NCBI RefSeq assembly: GCF_000770925.1
Contig: NZ_JDTK01000006.1
Location: 1-64,000 of the forward strand
Direction of reading: 5' to 3'
From: Bifidobacterium ruminantium DSM 6489
GTDB lineage: Bacteria > Actinomycetota > Actinomycetes > Actinomycetales > Bifidobacteriaceae
Length of the DNA: 64,000 bases
The notes under the pieces are model-generated. The model did not search any database and was not told where the DNA came from. It was given only the letters and a program-made list of their open reading frames with translations. Of the stretch, positions 30,822-41,273 are shown one piece after another (positions within the stretch are counted from its first letter, which is position 1; every line of letters begins with the position of its first letter). The position numbers were made by a program, and so were the translations under genes.

Positions 30822-30995
30822 TTCGAAGGATTCCCGTAAGGGATTCCGCATGGATTTTCATACGCTCCGATACCTGAGCGGTGCGCTTTGAATAGTTGGA
30901 TAATAGGCTATTGATTGCGTCTGCGAAGGACGGGGCGTTTTTCGTGGGCGATCATGCGAGACGAACGGTTGGGCGTTCGTGAAAGGAGCAGCCGT

Positions 30996-32210
30996 ATGGC
31001 TGAATTGAAGTTGATTTCCGCCGAATCGGTGACGGAAGGCCATCCGGATAAGGTCTGCGACCAGATTTCCGACGCGATTCTCGACGATATGCTCGCGCAG
31101 GACCCGCATTCCCACGTGGCGGTGGAGACCTGCGCCACCACTGGGCAGTTCTTCGTGTTCGGCGAGGTGACCAGCGAAGGCTATTGCGATATCCAGAACA
31201 TCGTGCGTTCCGTGGTTCGCAACATCGGCTACACGAGCTCCCGCGTCGGTCTTGACGCGGATTCCTGCGGCGTGGTGGTGTCGCTGACCGGTCAGAGCGC
31301 CGAAATCAATCAGGGCGTGGACCGTCTGAGCCAGGAACAGGAGTCTGAGGCCAGCCGCGAGGAGCGGTACGAGGCGCAGGGTGCCGGCGACCAGGGTGTG
31401 ATGTTCGGCTACGCGTGCGACGAGACCGATGTACTGATGCCGTTGCCGATTCATCTTGCCCATCGTCTTGCCTACCGTCTTGCCGAGGTGCGCAAGAGCG
31501 GCGAGGTCGCTCATCTGCGTCCGGACGGCAAGACTCAGGTCACCATCGAATACGACGAGCATGATAGGCCGGTACGTCTGGATACTGTGCTGATCTCCAC
31601 CCAGCATGATCCGGAAGTGGATCAGGCATGGCTGAAGGAGCATCTTGTGGAGCATGTGATCAAGCCCGTGCTCGATGACGTGCTTGGCGACAAGGTGGCT
31701 CATGACGAATACCGCGTGCTGGTGAATCCGACCGGTTCGTTCATCCTCGGAGGACCGGCCGCCGATGCTGGCCTGACCGGCCGCAAGATCATCGTCGACA
31801 CCTATGGAGGCGCGGCCCATCATGGCGGCGGCGCGTTCTCCGGCAAGGATCCGAGCAAGGTGGATCGTTCCGCGGCCTACGCCGCACGCTGGGTGTCCAA
31901 GAACATCGTGGCCGCTGGTCTGGCCCACAAGGTCGAGGTTCAGGTCGCTTACGCCATCGGCGTAGCTGATCCGGTGTCCATCAACGTGGAGACCTACGGT
32001 ACTGAAATCGGCGTGACCCGCGAACAGATCCAGCAGGCCGTGCGCAAGGTGTTCGATCTGCGTCCCGCCGCGATCATCGACGAACTCGATCTGCTTCGTC
32101 CGATTTATTCCAAGACTGCCGCATACGGTCATTTCGGCCGCAACGACGCCGATTTCACTTGGGAGCGCACCGACAAGGTCGATGAGCTCAAGGCCGCTAT
32201 CGCCGGCTGA
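30996..32210 (+). CDS. metK: S-adenosylmethionine synthetase
   Basis: A 404-residue enzyme that forms SAM from ATP and methionine. Motifs: [21 protein letters not shown] (N-terminal ATP site), [16 protein letters not shown] (signature 1), and [22 protein letters not shown] (signature 2 and potassium/phosphate loop). AAAGGAG is 8 bases from ATG 30996. No SAM riboswitch was recognised in the 174 bases upstream. Confidence 0.98.
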   Translation: MAELKLISAESVTEGHPDKVCDQISDAILDDMLAQDPHSHVAVETCATTGQFFVFGEVTSEGYCDIQNIVRSVVRNIGYTSSRVGLDADSCGVVVSLTGQSAEINQGVDRLSQEQESEASREERYEAQGAGDQGVMFGYACDETDVLMPLPIHLAHRLAYRLAEVRKSGEVAHLRPDGKTQVTIEYDEHDRPVRLDTVLISTQHDPEVDQAWLKEHLVEHVIKPVLDDVLGDKVAHDEYRVLVNPTGSFILGGPAADAGLTGRKIIVDTYGGAAHHGGGAFSGKDPSKVDRSAAYAARWVSKNIVAAGLAHKVEVQVAYAIGVADPVSINVETYGTEIGVTREQIQQAVRKVFDLRPAAIIDELDLLRPIYSKTAAYGHFGRNDADFTWERTDKVDELKAAIAG

Positions 32211-32280
32211 GCACGTCATCGGAAAAACGTTGCCGGATGATGACGCGATCGGCAGCCGGTCATCGCATATCGTCCATCAT

Positions 32281-32316
32281 GGGAACCATCGCTCACACAG
32301 GGGTGGTTCCCTTTTT
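32281..32316 (+). terminator. Terminator after metK
   Basis: Stem GGGAACCA / TGGTTCCC with a 15-base loop and a TTTTT run, 70 bases after metK. Confidence 0.85.
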
Positions 32317-32419
32317 GTTTGTGCGATGGACGAATATCCGTTCCATATGGATTTTGTGTGATTTCGTCGCGCGTGCAATACCAGTTGATTAGGCGCATTG
32401 TGACCGTTAAGGAGGCAAT

Positions 32420-33227
32420 ATGCGAATGAAAGTCGCCGATATGGTGCGGCTGTTCATCAAGCCCGGAGACCACGTTGGAGGACGCGCAGAAGGCCAAGCT
32501 CGGCCTCGTGCTCGACAAGCTCAATCTCAAGCCCGGCGACCGTCTGCTCGACATCGGCTGCGGCTGGGGCTCCATGGAGATCGAGGCCGCCAAGCGCGGC
32601 ATCCATGTGCTGGGCGTCACCCTGGCCGAGGAATAGGTCAAGTGGGGACAGGAGTGGATCAGACGCGAGGGACTGGAGGATCTGGCCGAGATCCGTCTGA
32701 TGGATTACCGCGATGTTCCCGAAGGCGATTTCGACGGCATCTGCTCGCTCGGCATGATGGAGCACGTCGGCGTCAAGCATTACCCGGCCTACTTCAAGGA
32801 GATCTACGACAAGCTCAAGCCGGGCGCCATGCTGCTCAACCACCAGATCACCCGCACCTGCTCGTATGCTGGCAAGTCCGCCGGTCCGTTCATCGACCGG
32901 TACATCTTCCCTGACGGCCAGCTCGCCTCCCCCGGGTGAGATCGAACTGAAGGTGCATGACGCCGGTTTCGAGGTCATCCATGAGGAGAACCTGCGCCAG
33001 CATTACGCGCTCACCCTGCACCATTGGAATGAGAACCTGGTGGCACACTGGACGAGGCCGTGAAGATGGTCGGCGAGCCCAAGGCACGCCTGTGGGGCCT
33101 GTATATGGCCGGATGCGCCTACAACTTCGAGATGAACAACATCCAGATCCACCAGTATCTGTGCATCAAGCCGAATCGCGACGGCACCGACAACTATCCG
33201 CTGCGCCCGTGGTGGCCTCTGCACTGA
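32420..33227 (+). pseudogene. cfa: Cyclopropane-fatty-acid synthase (Cfa) remnant
   Basis: Concatenating frames recovers a Cfa-type SAM methyltransferase: LLDIGCGWGSMEIEAAKRGIHVLGVTLA, SLGMMEHVGVKHYPAYFKEI, then GFEVIHEENLRQHYALTLHHW and LWGLYMAGCAYNFE. It is broken by an extra C near 32472, an in-frame TAG at 32634-32636 (usually the Gln of SEEQVKWG), an extra C in the run at 32929-32933 and a lost G near 33049. The N-terminal ~100 residues are also missing, leaving only a short MKVADMVRLF-like start. It cannot make an active enzyme. The decay is recent enough that codons are still clean. Confidence 0.92.
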
Positions 33228-33268
33228 TGCCGGCGCGACGAATGGCGTGATGCGTTAATCTTGGAATC

Positions 33269-35494
33269 ATGACATATGAGGATGCTGAGCAGCTGGCGTT
33301 GGACGGACTTGCTCCGCGCAAACGGCGCAAGCGCAAGCCCGTTGCCAAAAAGCCGGCGTCCGAGCATCCCATCGCCCAAGTGGTTCTGGATATCCAGGCC
33401 ACGCATCTGGGACAGACCTTCGACTATTTCGTCGAGGAGAAACACTCCGAGGGCGCGCGGCCCGGAGCGATGGTGCGTGTGCGTTTCGGCGGACAACGCG
33501 TTAACGGCATCGTCTGGAATCGCGTCGATGCCAGCGCGACGCCGGAATCATCGATGCGATACATCGAGCGCGTGCTGTCCGACCGCGTGATCGTCCCCCG
33601 GTCGATGCGCGACGACATAACGCGCATCGCGGACGCGTTCGGAGGTACTCGGGCCAACATTCTGCGTTTGGCTGTGCCTCCGCGCATAGCGAAGGTCGAA
33701 GCGGAGGTGCGCATAGGCAAGCGCGGGAAATCCGCTGCGGAAACGGAACGTCTCGCCGCCGTGGAAGAGGAGGCGTACGGCCAGCTGCAACGGCAGTACG
33801 GCAACATCAACATGCTGCGCGATGCGTTGCAGGGCAGACGCTTCCAGTCATTCGTCTTCGATCCTCTGCCCGGCGCCGACCATTGGCGTCGTTGCGCGGC
33901 ATGGATGGTGGTCGCGGCGCTCGCCCAGGACAGGCCGGCGGTGCTGGTTCTGCCGACCATGCGTGAAATCGCCGATATGGTGGAGACGTTGCGGTCGGTC
34001 GGTTTGCGTCCATTCACTCCGACACAGGCGTCGAACGGCCGCTACGATGGCGATTTCGCCATACTCAACGCACAGATGGCGCCCGCGGAACGATACCGGG
34101 CGTATCTCGCGGTAGGAGGAGGACAGGTGCGTTGCGTGCTCGGCACGCGTGCCGCCATGTACGCGCCAGTGGAAGGTAACGCGTTGTTCCTCATCTTGGA
34201 CGACGTGTGCTATCAGGACGCAGACGGCATGATGCCGTACGCCAACGCGCGCGGAGTGCTTCGTCTGCGTGCGCAATCGCATGACGGCGTGTTTGTGGCC
34301 ATGGCCAATGCCCGCAGTGCGCAAAGCCAGTGGGAAACTGATTCGACGCACGTCGGTGACACGCAGGTGAGCGGCTTCAGCACGCCCATACACGCGTTGC
34401 CGGCCGCGACCAAGGAGATGTCTCCGTGGATCCGCTGGCTCAACCGTGAGGAGTTGGCGAGGATCGCCGACCCGACCATCGGCGCCCGCGTGCCGCATAC
34501 CGCGGTCCGGATACTGTCCAAGGCCTTGCAGACCGGTCCGGTGCTGCTGTCCATACCGCAGGATGGTATTTCGGAGGCGTTGAGCTGTTCAAAATGCCAT
34601 CGGCAGGCGCGATGTGCGCGCTGCACGGGGCCCTTGGAACGATTGAACGACGGGACGATTCGCTGCCGTTGGTGTGGCGCGGCCACCGTGCGCTGGTCAT
34701 GCCCCGCATGCCATAACGAGCGCATGCGCGTGGTCAGAGTCGGGGCCGCGGGCACGGCGGCGGAGCTGGCCGGGCTGTTCCGCGGCGTTCCCATGGTGCT
34801 GTCCACGCCGAACCAGCCAAGAGGCATCGTGCCCGATGTAGGATTCGTCCCGCAATTGGTCATCGCCACGCCCGGCGCGGAGCCACGTGTACGCGGAGTC
34901 ACGCCCGCGCAATGCGAATACCGCGCGGTGGCCATTCTCGACGCGTGGACGAGCCTGTATGCGTCCGGCATCGACGCCGACGTGGATACGTTGACCGGCT
35001 GGATGCGCGCGGTGTCGCTGTGCGCGCCGCGGACCCGTGGAGGGCAGGCTTTGCTGATCGGCGAGAGCGATCCGGTACTCGCGCAATCGCTGATGCTGTG
35101 GAATTCGCCGATGCTGGCCCAAGCCGAATTGGAGGACCGTACCCAGACCGGCTTGCCTCCGATATTCGCCGCCGCATGCGTATGGGGGCGGCGCGATGCG
35201 GTCACAACGACATTGCGACGTATTGGTGCCTTGGCGGACGGCGACATGGCCTCCATCGACACCGTCGCCGGCACGATGCCATCCGTATTGGGGCCCGTGC
35301 CGATTCCCCAGCCGCGCACCATCGACATGCGCGAGCTGGAGGTGACCGCGGACAGGGTCAAGGCCATCGTGCGCGTGCCGCAGGGCAGGCGTGGGGAACT
35401 CGCTTCGAGACTGCGCTCCGCAAGCGCCCGGCATATGGCGTCGCGCGAACCGGGGGAGCTCCGTTTCCAGATGGATCCGAAGGAACGCATCTGA
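33269..35494 (+). CDS. priA: Primosomal protein N' (PriA-like), helicase motifs degenerate
   Basis: A 741-residue PriA homologue. The N-terminal DNA-binding domain reads VVLDIQATHLGQTFDYFVEE and VRVRFGGQRVNGIVW. The zinc-binding block has paired cysteines (CSKCHRQARCARC, CRWCGAATVRWSCPAC; about 438-480). The ATPase hallmarks are gone: where Walker A should lie there is DPLPGADHWRRC, and the DEEH box is replaced by ILDDVCYQDADG. Actinobacterial PriA proteins are known to lack these helicase motifs, so it probably acts in replication restart without unwinding. Start ATG 33269 has only a weak GGAA ahead. Confidence 0.85.
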   Translation: MTYEDAEQLALDGLAPRKRRKRKPVAKKPASEHPIAQVVLDIQATHLGQTFDYFVEEKHSEGARPGAMVRVRFGGQRVNGIVWNRVDASATPESSMRYIERVLSDRVIVPRSMRDDITRIADAFGGTRANILRLAVPPRIAKVEAEVRIGKRGKSAAETERLAAVEEEAYGQLQRQYGNINMLRDALQGRRFQSFVFDPLPGADHWRRCAAWMVVAALAQDRPAVLVLPTMREIADMVETLRSVGLRPFTPTQASNGRYDGDFAILNAQMAPAERYRAYLAVGGGQVRCVLGTRAAMYAPVEGNALFLILDDVCYQDADGMMPYANARGVLRLRAQSHDGVFVAMANARSAQSQWETDSTHVGDTQVSGFSTPIHALPAATKEMSPWIRWLNREELARIADPTIGARVPHTAVRILSKALQTGPVLLSIPQDGISEALSCSKCHRQARCARCTGPLERLNDGTIRCRWCGAATVRWSCPACHNERMRVVRVGAAGTAAELAGLFRGVPMVLSTPNQPRGIVPDVGFVPQLVIATPGAEPRVRGVTPAQCEYRAVAILDAWTSLYASGIDADVDTLTGWMRAVSLCAPRTRGGQALLIGESDPVLAQSLMLWNSPMLAQAELEDRTQTGLPPIFAAACVWGRRDAVTTTLRRIGALADGDMASIDTVAGTMPSVLGPVPIPQPRTIDMRELEVTADRVKAIVRVPQGRRGELASRLRSASARHMASREPGELRFQMDPKERI

Positions 35495-35559
35495 CACGTC
35501 CCCTCGGCATGGAACACTGGAACGGTCTGATACGGACGACGGCAGGAATGGAGGAACGC

Positions 35560-36270
35560 ATGAAAGGCTGGCCCGGCGAACCGGAAATGGAATACGATGT
35601 GCTGGTGGCTGACGGCGACGCCGCGCGGAATGCGGGCAGGCCGATCACCGATGTGATTTTCGATTTCGGCAATGTGCTTGTCTACTGGGATCCGAGGGCG
35701 GTGATGACTCCTCGGTATTCGGACGAGCTGATCGATCGGTTCCTCGATAACGACATCTCCGGTTTCTACGACATCAACGACGAGTTGGACGCAGGCATGT
35801 CCAATGATGAGGGCGTTGCATTGATGCGGGAACGCTACGGGGACAAGTGGGCCGATATGATGCAGTACTATCTCGACAATTTCGTCGATTCGCTGACAGG
35901 CGTGGTGCCGGGCGCCCGCGTGCTCATCAACGATCTGAAGGCTGCGGGCATCCACGTGTGGGGTCTGAGCAACTGGCAGAAGGACCTGTTCCCGGTGGCG
36001 CTGGAGCGTTACGATATCCTGCGCAGTCTCGAGGATCGTGTGGTGTCGGGATACGTGGGACTGCGCAAACCGCACCGGGATATCTACGATTACGCGCTGA
36101 GACAGTTCGGCATCGACGCTTCGGGCGCGTTGTTCGTGGACGACAAGGCGATGAACATCGTCGGCGCGAACAAGGCCGGGATACGAGGAGTGCGATTCAA
36201 GAATTCGCGTGCGTTGCGCGCGCTGTTGATTGATGCCGGAGTGGACATCCCCGCGGTACGGGAGGTCTGA
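35560..36270 (+). CDS. HAD-superfamily hydrolase
   Basis: A 236-residue protein of HAD subfamily IA. Motif I is VIFDFGNVLVYWDP (about 31-44) with Asp nucleophile; motif II is GLSNWQKDLF; motif III the Lys in LRKPHRDIYDYAL; motif IV FVDDKAMNIVGA. The substrate is unknown; sugar or nucleotide phosphates are typical. GGAGG lies 5 bases ahead of ATG 35560. It sits between priA and fmt, all on one strand. Confidence 0.88.
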   Translation: MKGWPGEPEMEYDVLVADGDAARNAGRPITDVIFDFGNVLVYWDPRAVMTPRYSDELIDRFLDNDISGFYDINDELDAGMSNDEGVALMRERYGDKWADMMQYYLDNFVDSLTGVVPGARVLINDLKAAGIHVWGLSNWQKDLFPVALERYDILRSLEDRVVSGYVGLRKPHRDIYDYALRQFGIDASGALFVDDKAMNIVGANKAGIRGVRFKNSRALRALLIDAGVDIPAVREV

Positions 36271-36305
36271 GAACTCGGGAATATGAGGATTAGGAGGTTC
36301 GTTTC

Positions 36306-37268
36306 ATGCTGAAAGTGCTGTTTGCCGGCACGCCGGATGTGGCGGTGCCATCGTTGAGGCTGCTGGCCCAAGATACCGAGCATTTCGAGGTGGTCGCCGT
36401 GCTCACCCGGCCGGACGCTCCGACGGGGCGCGGCCGCAGACTGGTGGCCAATCCGGTCAAGCGCGCCGCCATCGAACTCGGCCTGCCGGTCATCGAATCC
36501 GATCCGGGCGAGGAAACGTTCGTCGCCGAACTCGCGGCCACAGGCGCGCAGGCCGCGGCCGTGGTGGCCTATGGCAGGATTCTGAAACAGGATGTGCTCG
36601 ACGCCTTGCCGATGGGATGGTACAACCTGCATTTCTCCCTGCTGCCGCAATGGCGTGGCGCGGCGCCGGTGCAACGCTCCATATGGGCGGGGGAGAAGGT
36701 GACCGGGGCCACGGTGTTCCGCATCGTCCGGGCCATGGACGCAGGTCCTATTCTGTCTCAATCCACCGTGGAAATCGGCGCGCACGAGACCGCGGGCGAA
36801 CTTCTGGGACGTCTGGCCGAGGATGGCTCGCATTTGCTGGCCGCCTCGTTGCAGGCGCTGGCCGACGATCAGATCGTGCCGGTGGAGCAGCCTGCCGGTG
36901 CGTATGAGATCGCAAGGAAGATCACCGTGGACGACGCGCATATCAGATTCGACACGCCGGCCTTCGCGGCCGATCGCCAGATCAGGGCATGCACGCCGAA
37001 TCCGGGGGCGTGGTGCGAGCTTCACGCCAACGCGGACGCCGAACCATCCACGCTGCATGTGTTGCGCGCCCGCATAGCCGACACGTCCGACCGGAATGTG
37101 CCGGAATCGCTTGAGCCCGGGCATGTGGTGGCGGGCAAGAGGAACGTGTGGGTCGGCACATCGACCGAACCGCTCGAACTCCTGGAGGTCAAAGCGCAGG
37201 GCAAGAAGGCCATGCGCGCCGCAGATTGGGCGCGTGGAGCGCATCTCGACAACGCTTTCTGCAAGTGA
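36306..37268 (+). CDS. fmt: Methionyl-tRNA formyltransferase
   Basis: A 320-residue enzyme that formylates initiator Met-tRNA with 10-formyl-THF. It starts LKVLFAGTPDVAVPSLRLL, and the active-site signature YNLHFSLLPQWRGAAPVQRS (about 102-121) includes the HxSLLPxxRG sequence. TGATVFRIVRAMDAGPIL follows. AGGAGG precedes ATG 36306. It converges with serB; no clear terminator was found in the 69-base gap. Confidence 0.97.
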   Translation: MLKVLFAGTPDVAVPSLRLLAQDTEHFEVVAVLTRPDAPTGRGRRLVANPVKRAAIELGLPVIESDPGEETFVAELAATGAQAAAVVAYGRILKQDVLDALPMGWYNLHFSLLPQWRGAAPVQRSIWAGEKVTGATVFRIVRAMDAGPILSQSTVEIGAHETAGELLGRLAEDGSHLLAASLQALADDQIVPVEQPAGAYEIARKITVDDAHIRFDTPAFAADRQIRACTPNPGAWCELHANADAEPSTLHVLRARIADTSDRNVPESLEPGHVVAGKRNVWVGTSTEPLELLEVKAQGKKAMRAADWARGAHLDNAFCK

Positions 37269-37337
37269 TGCCGGCAGCGTCGGATGGTGTCAAGACAAGC
37301 CAACCGACGTGCGGCGTCCCATCCGTGGAATGCGCCG

Positions 37338-38012
37338 TTATCTGAGGAAATCGAGGATCTTCGTCAGGTCACGTTCGTCGAGCCGGTTAGGTGCCTCTGC
37401 CCGGACCTTCGGCTTCGCACAGAACGCCACGCCAAGACCGGCCGCATGGATCATCGGAAGATCGTTCGCGCCATCGCCCACGGCGACGGTCTGCGCCATG
37501 TCGATGCCCATCTGTGCGGCCCATGTGCGCAACGATTCCAGCTTCGCGTCCTTCGTGACGATGTCGCCTCGCACCCTTCCGGTGAGCTTGCCGTCGACGG
37601 CCTCCAGACGGTTCGCGATCCAATAATCCAGCTTCGCGTCGGCGGCGAGACGATCCACCACCTCATGGAATCCGCCTGAGACCACGCCGACCTTCCAGCC
37701 GTGTCCGTGCAACGCGTCGATCAGGTCGAGCGCGCCATGCGTGAAATGCACGCGACGGTACACCTCGTCGAAAATCGAGGTCGGAAGTCCCTCCAGAAGC
37801 TCAACCCGCGCGCGCAACGCCTCGCGGAAATCAAGTTCGCCGTTCATGGCACGCGCGGTGACGGACGCGATCTGCTCTCCGACACCCGCGGCCGCGCCGA
37901 GTTCGTCGATGACCTCCTCGTCGATCAGAGTGGAATCCACGTCCATCACCAGCAGTCCCGGAGATGACAGTGTGGGCATGGACGCGATGTTCGGCGTTTC
38001 TTGTTCAAGCAT
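37338..38012 (-). CDS. serB: Phosphoserine phosphatase
   Basis: A 224-residue HAD phosphatase for the last step of serine synthesis. Motif I LLVMDVDSTLIDEEVIDELG (about 20-39), motif II VGVVSGGFHEVVDRLA, and motif III/IV VAVGDGANDLPMIHAAGLGVAFCAKP match SerB closely. It lacks the ACT domain seen in some actinobacterial versions. It diverges from the ARC gene with 73 bases between starts. Confidence 0.95.
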   Translation of the reverse strand: MLEQETPNIASMPTLSSPGLLVMDVDSTLIDEEVIDELGAAAGVGEQIASVTARAMNGELDFREALRARVELLEGLPTSIFDEVYRRVHFTHGALDLIDALHGHGWKVGVVSGGFHEVVDRLAADAKLDYWIANRLEAVDGKLTGRVRGDIVTKDAKLESLRTWAAQMGIDMAQTVAVGDGANDLPMIHAAGLGVAFCAKPKVRAEAPNRLDERDLTKILDFLR

Positions 38013-38085
38013 GGTTCCGATTGTCGGAAATCATTAGGACAATGGGTATTCTTGAGGGGTGAACGTGTTGGAAAGCGAGGTCGAC

Positions 38086-39633
38086 ATGAACGATCATGAC
38101 GAGGAGACGCTCGCGTCTTTGGGACGGGACAACGACCAGCTCATGGCCAAGAACCATGCCCTGGCCAAGGCGCTGAGCCGGGCCACGCAGGAGCTGGCGA
38201 AGGCCAAGGCCCAGTTGAACCAGTTGGCCGGGCCTCCCATGACCTTCGCGACCATGGTTCGGGTGCGTTCGGCCAAAACCGACGAGCAGGGCGTGCAGCA
38301 TGCCAGCGCCGAAATAGCCGCCGGCACACGTCGTCTGATCGTGCCGGTAGCGGCGAACCTGCAGGCTTCCAGACTTGAGCCGGGACGTACGGTGCTGCTC
38401 AACGAGAACATGGTCGTGGTGTCCCAGCTCGACACCGATACGTTGGGGGCGGTGCGAACGGTGCGGCAGACGTTCGACGACGGCCGTCTGCTGGTCGCGG
38501 ACGGCGGCGGTAACGCGACGCTGGTCCGCGTCGTCGGAACGCTTGTCGGGGAAACCGTGAATGTGGGCGATCGGGTGAACGTCGATCCCTCCATGCGGTT
38601 TGCGCTTTCGCTAGTGCCTCCCGAAAACGACGGCGATCTGGTGCTGGAAGAGGTGCCGGACGTCACCTTCGCCGACATCGGCGGATTGGACGAGCAGATC
38701 GAACGCATCCGCGACGCGGTGCAGATGCCTTTCCAGCATAGGGAGCTGTTCGAACGCTACGATCTGAAACCGCCGAAAGGCGTGCTGCTGTACGGTCCTC
38801 CGGGAAACGGCAAGACGCTGATCGCCAAAGCCGTGGCGAACGCGCTCGCCGAAGGCACCGAAGCCGGACGTGGAGTGTTCCTGTCGGTCAAGGGGCCGGA
38901 GCTGCTCAACAAATTCGTGGGCGAATCAGAACGACTCATCCGCATGATCTTCAAACGCGCGCGCGAACGCGCCGCGGACGGCAGACCGGTCATCGTGTTC
39001 ATCGACGAGATGGATTCGCTGCTGCGCACCAGGGGGACGGGTGTCTCATCCGACGTGGAGACCACCATAGTTCCGCAGTTCCTGACCGAACTGGACGGTG
39101 TGGAGTCGTTGGACAACGTCATGGTGATCGGCGCCTCCAACCGCATCGACATGATTGATCCGGCGGTGCTGCGTCCGGGACGGCTCGATGTGAAGATTCG
39201 TGTGGACCGTCCGGGCGCCCAGCAGGCGACCCAGATTATCCGCCACTATCTGACCGACAAGCTGCCGTTGTCCGCGAATGTGGACGCGAAGGCGCTGATT
39301 GGCGTGCTGGTCAATGACATCTACGCGCAGGACGAGCATCGTCACCTGTGCGACATCTGCGACGACCATGGGCAGTGGCGTCCCGTGTACCTTGCTGATG
39401 TGGTGTCCGGAGCGGTGCTCAAGAACATCGTGGATCGTGCCAAGACCTATGCGGTGAAGCTGTCCATCACCACCGGCCAGGCTGCGGCCATCGGCATCAA
39501 TCTGCTGGCCAAGGCCGTGGATGAGGAATACTGCGAGACCCGGGACGCGCTTCTGGACGCCGATCCGGAACAGTGGAGCCGCATCAATGGACTGGACGCT
39601 GGACGGGTGACCGGCATCAGGCCGGTGGCATGA
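38086..39633 (+). CDS. arc: AAA ATPase ARC (Mpa-type)
   Basis: The proteasome-ATPase homologue that unfolds pupylated proteins in actinobacteria. The ~515-residue protein has an N-terminal coiled coil (about 1-50), OB domains, and an AAA module with Walker A GPPGNGKT (about 238-245), Walker B VIVFIDEMDSL and the arginine-finger region MIDPAVLRPGRLDVKI. The C terminus ends GIRPVA and lacks the GQYL/HbYX tail that docks Mpa to a 20S core. ATG 38086 (GAGG 5 bases upstream) is preferred; GTG 38059 is an alternative. It heads the Pup gene cluster. Confidence 0.93.
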   Translation: MNDHDEETLASLGRDNDQLMAKNHALAKALSRATQELAKAKAQLNQLAGPPMTFATMVRVRSAKTDEQGVQHASAEIAAGTRRLIVPVAANLQASRLEPGRTVLLNENMVVVSQLDTDTLGAVRTVRQTFDDGRLLVADGGGNATLVRVVGTLVGETVNVGDRVNVDPSMRFALSLVPPENDGDLVLEEVPDVTFADIGGLDEQIERIRDAVQMPFQHRELFERYDLKPPKGVLLYGPPGNGKTLIAKAVANALAEGTEAGRGVFLSVKGPELLNKFVGESERLIRMIFKRARERAADGRPVIVFIDEMDSLLRTRGTGVSSDVETTIVPQFLTELDGVESLDNVMVIGASNRIDMIDPAVLRPGRLDVKIRVDRPGAQQATQIIRHYLTDKLPLSANVDAKALIGVLVNDIYAQDEHRHLCDICDDHGQWRPVYLADVVSGAVLKNIVDRAKTYAVKLSITTGQAAAIGINLLAKAVDEEYCETRDALLDADPEQWSRINGLDAGRVTGIRPVA

Positions 39634-39689
39634 GCGCGGATGATGTCGAAACGGAACGAGGATCCGAACAGGGAAAGGAACGACACGCG

Positions 39690-41273
39690 ATGAGCGTTCG
39701 CAGAGTCATGGGCACGGAGACGGAGTACGCGGTCTCCGCACCGGGGCTGGGACATTACAATCCGGTACGGCTCTCATTCGATGTGGTCGGCGCCGCCGCT
39801 GATGAGAAGCGCAGCCATATCCGTTGGGATTACCGGCAGGAGGATCCCGTTAACGATGCTCGCGGCACTAGGCTGAGCCGCGCCGCGGCCCATCCCGATC
39901 TGCTTACCGACGCCCCGCAGCTCAACATCACCAATGTGATCGCGCCCAATGGCGGTCGTGTTTACGTCGACCACGCGCATCCCGAATACTCCGCGCCGGA
40001 AACCACGGATCCTTTTGAGGCGGTGCGGTACGACCATGCGGGAGACATCATCATGCGAGCCGCCGCCGATAAGGCGAGCGAGGTGACGGGACAAAGAATC
40101 GTGCTGCATCGCAACAACGTCGATGGGAAAGGCGCCAGCTGGGGCACGCACGAAAACTACATGATGTTGCGTTCCGTGCCGTTCGATCTGGTGGCTCGGC
40201 TCATGACGGCCCATTTCGTCTCCCGGCAGATTTTCACCGGCTCAGGGCGTGTTGGCATCGGCGAACGCAGCGAGGACGCGGGATACCAGCTGAGCCAGCG
40301 CGCCGACTATTTCCATATGAAAATCGGCCTGCAGACCACGTTCGACCGACCGATCATCAACACGAGGGACGAATCGCACAGCACCGAAAAATACCGCAGA
40401 CTGCATGTGATCGTCGGCGACGCCAATCGCATGGATGTGCCGCAGGCGCTTAAACTCGGCACCACCAGCATGCTGCTGTGGCTGCTCGAACATGCCGACA
40501 CGGCGGGAATCGACCTGGACGAGGTCTTGCGGCCGCTCACGCTCTCCGATCCGGTGGAGGCCATGCATACGGTCTCCCATGATCTGACGCTGTCCGCCGG
40601 ACTGCCTCTGCAGGATGGCGGAGACACCACGGCATGGCAGATGCAGGTCACCTTGCGCGGGCTGGTATACGCGGCCGCATCGGTGGTGTATGGCACCGAC
40701 GTCTCCGGCGAGCCCGCATGGCCCGACCGTTCCACCCGCAACATCATGGCGATGTGGGGTCAGGCGCTCGCCGACGTCGCGGCGGTCCGTCACGCGGATG
40801 ACGACGAACGGCTTACGATGCGCGGACAGGCGTCGCGTCTCGAGTGGCTGCTCAAGTGGCAACTGCTGGAGAAGATGCGTCGTAAAACCGGTGCGGATTG
40901 GTCGGACAGGCGTTTGACGGCCATCGACCTGAAATGGGCCGCGCTTGACCCGTCGGATTCTGTTTTCTCCAGACTTGCCGGACAGACGGAACGGTTGATG
41001 ACGGATGATCAGGTCGCGTCGGCCGCCGTCGAATCGCCGAAGGACACCCGGGCATGGCTGCGTGCGGAAATGGTGCGTCGTTTCCCGGAGCAGGTCGTGG
41101 CCGCGTCATGGTCCCATATCACGGTGCGCGGCGTGTCCTCCGGTGATGAAACCGTGGAGAATTCGATGGCCTCGTTGGACATGTCCGATCCGTTGAAATA
41201 CACGGAAGCCCAATGTTCCGGGATATGTGAGCGTGTCCACGACGCGAACGGGATCGTGGAATCGTTGCGTTGA
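39690..41273 (+). CDS. dop: Pup deamidase/depupylase
   Basis: A 527-residue member of the carboxylate-amine ligase-like PafA/Dop family. Family features are the N-terminal RVMGTETEYAVS (residues 4-15) with the catalytic Asp/Glu region, the Pup-groove helix, and NTRDESHSTEKYRRLHVIVGDANRMD (about 230-255). Dop removes Pup from substrates; deamidation is not needed here since Pup already ends in Glu. AAAGGAA precedes ATG 39690; an upstream ATG 39630 would overlap the ARC stop. It follows ARC closely. Confidence 0.93.
   Translation: MSVRRVMGTETEYAVSAPGLGHYNPVRLSFDVVGAAADEKRSHIRWDYRQEDPVNDARGTRLSRAAAHPDLLTDAPQLNITNVIAPNGGRVYVDHAHPEYSAPETTDPFEAVRYDHAGDIIMRAAADKASEVTGQRIVLHRNNVDGKGASWGTHENYMMLRSVPFDLVARLMTAHFVSRQIFTGSGRVGIGERSEDAGYQLSQRADYFHMKIGLQTTFDRPIINTRDESHSTEKYRRLHVIVGDANRMDVPQALKLGTTSMLLWLLEHADTAGIDLDEVLRPLTLSDPVEAMHTVSHDLTLSAGLPLQDGGDTTAWQMQVTLRGLVYAAASVVYGTDVSGEPAWPDRSTRNIMAMWGQALADVAAVRHADDDERLTMRGQASRLEWLLKWQLLEKMRRKTGADWSDRRLTAIDLKWAALDPSDSVFSRLAGQTERLMTDDQVASAAVESPKDTRAWLRAEMVRRFPEQVVAASWSHITVRGVSSGDETVENSMASLDMSDPLKYTEAQCSGICERVHDANGIVESLR

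Noticed and set aside
30828-30847. A small hairpin after rpoZ (GGATTCCC gtaa GGGATTCC)
   Set aside because: One mismatch in a short stem and no good T-run; too weak to call a terminator.
37269-37337. A terminator expected between convergent fmt and serB
   Set aside because: No stem-loop with adequate pairing was found in the 69 bases.
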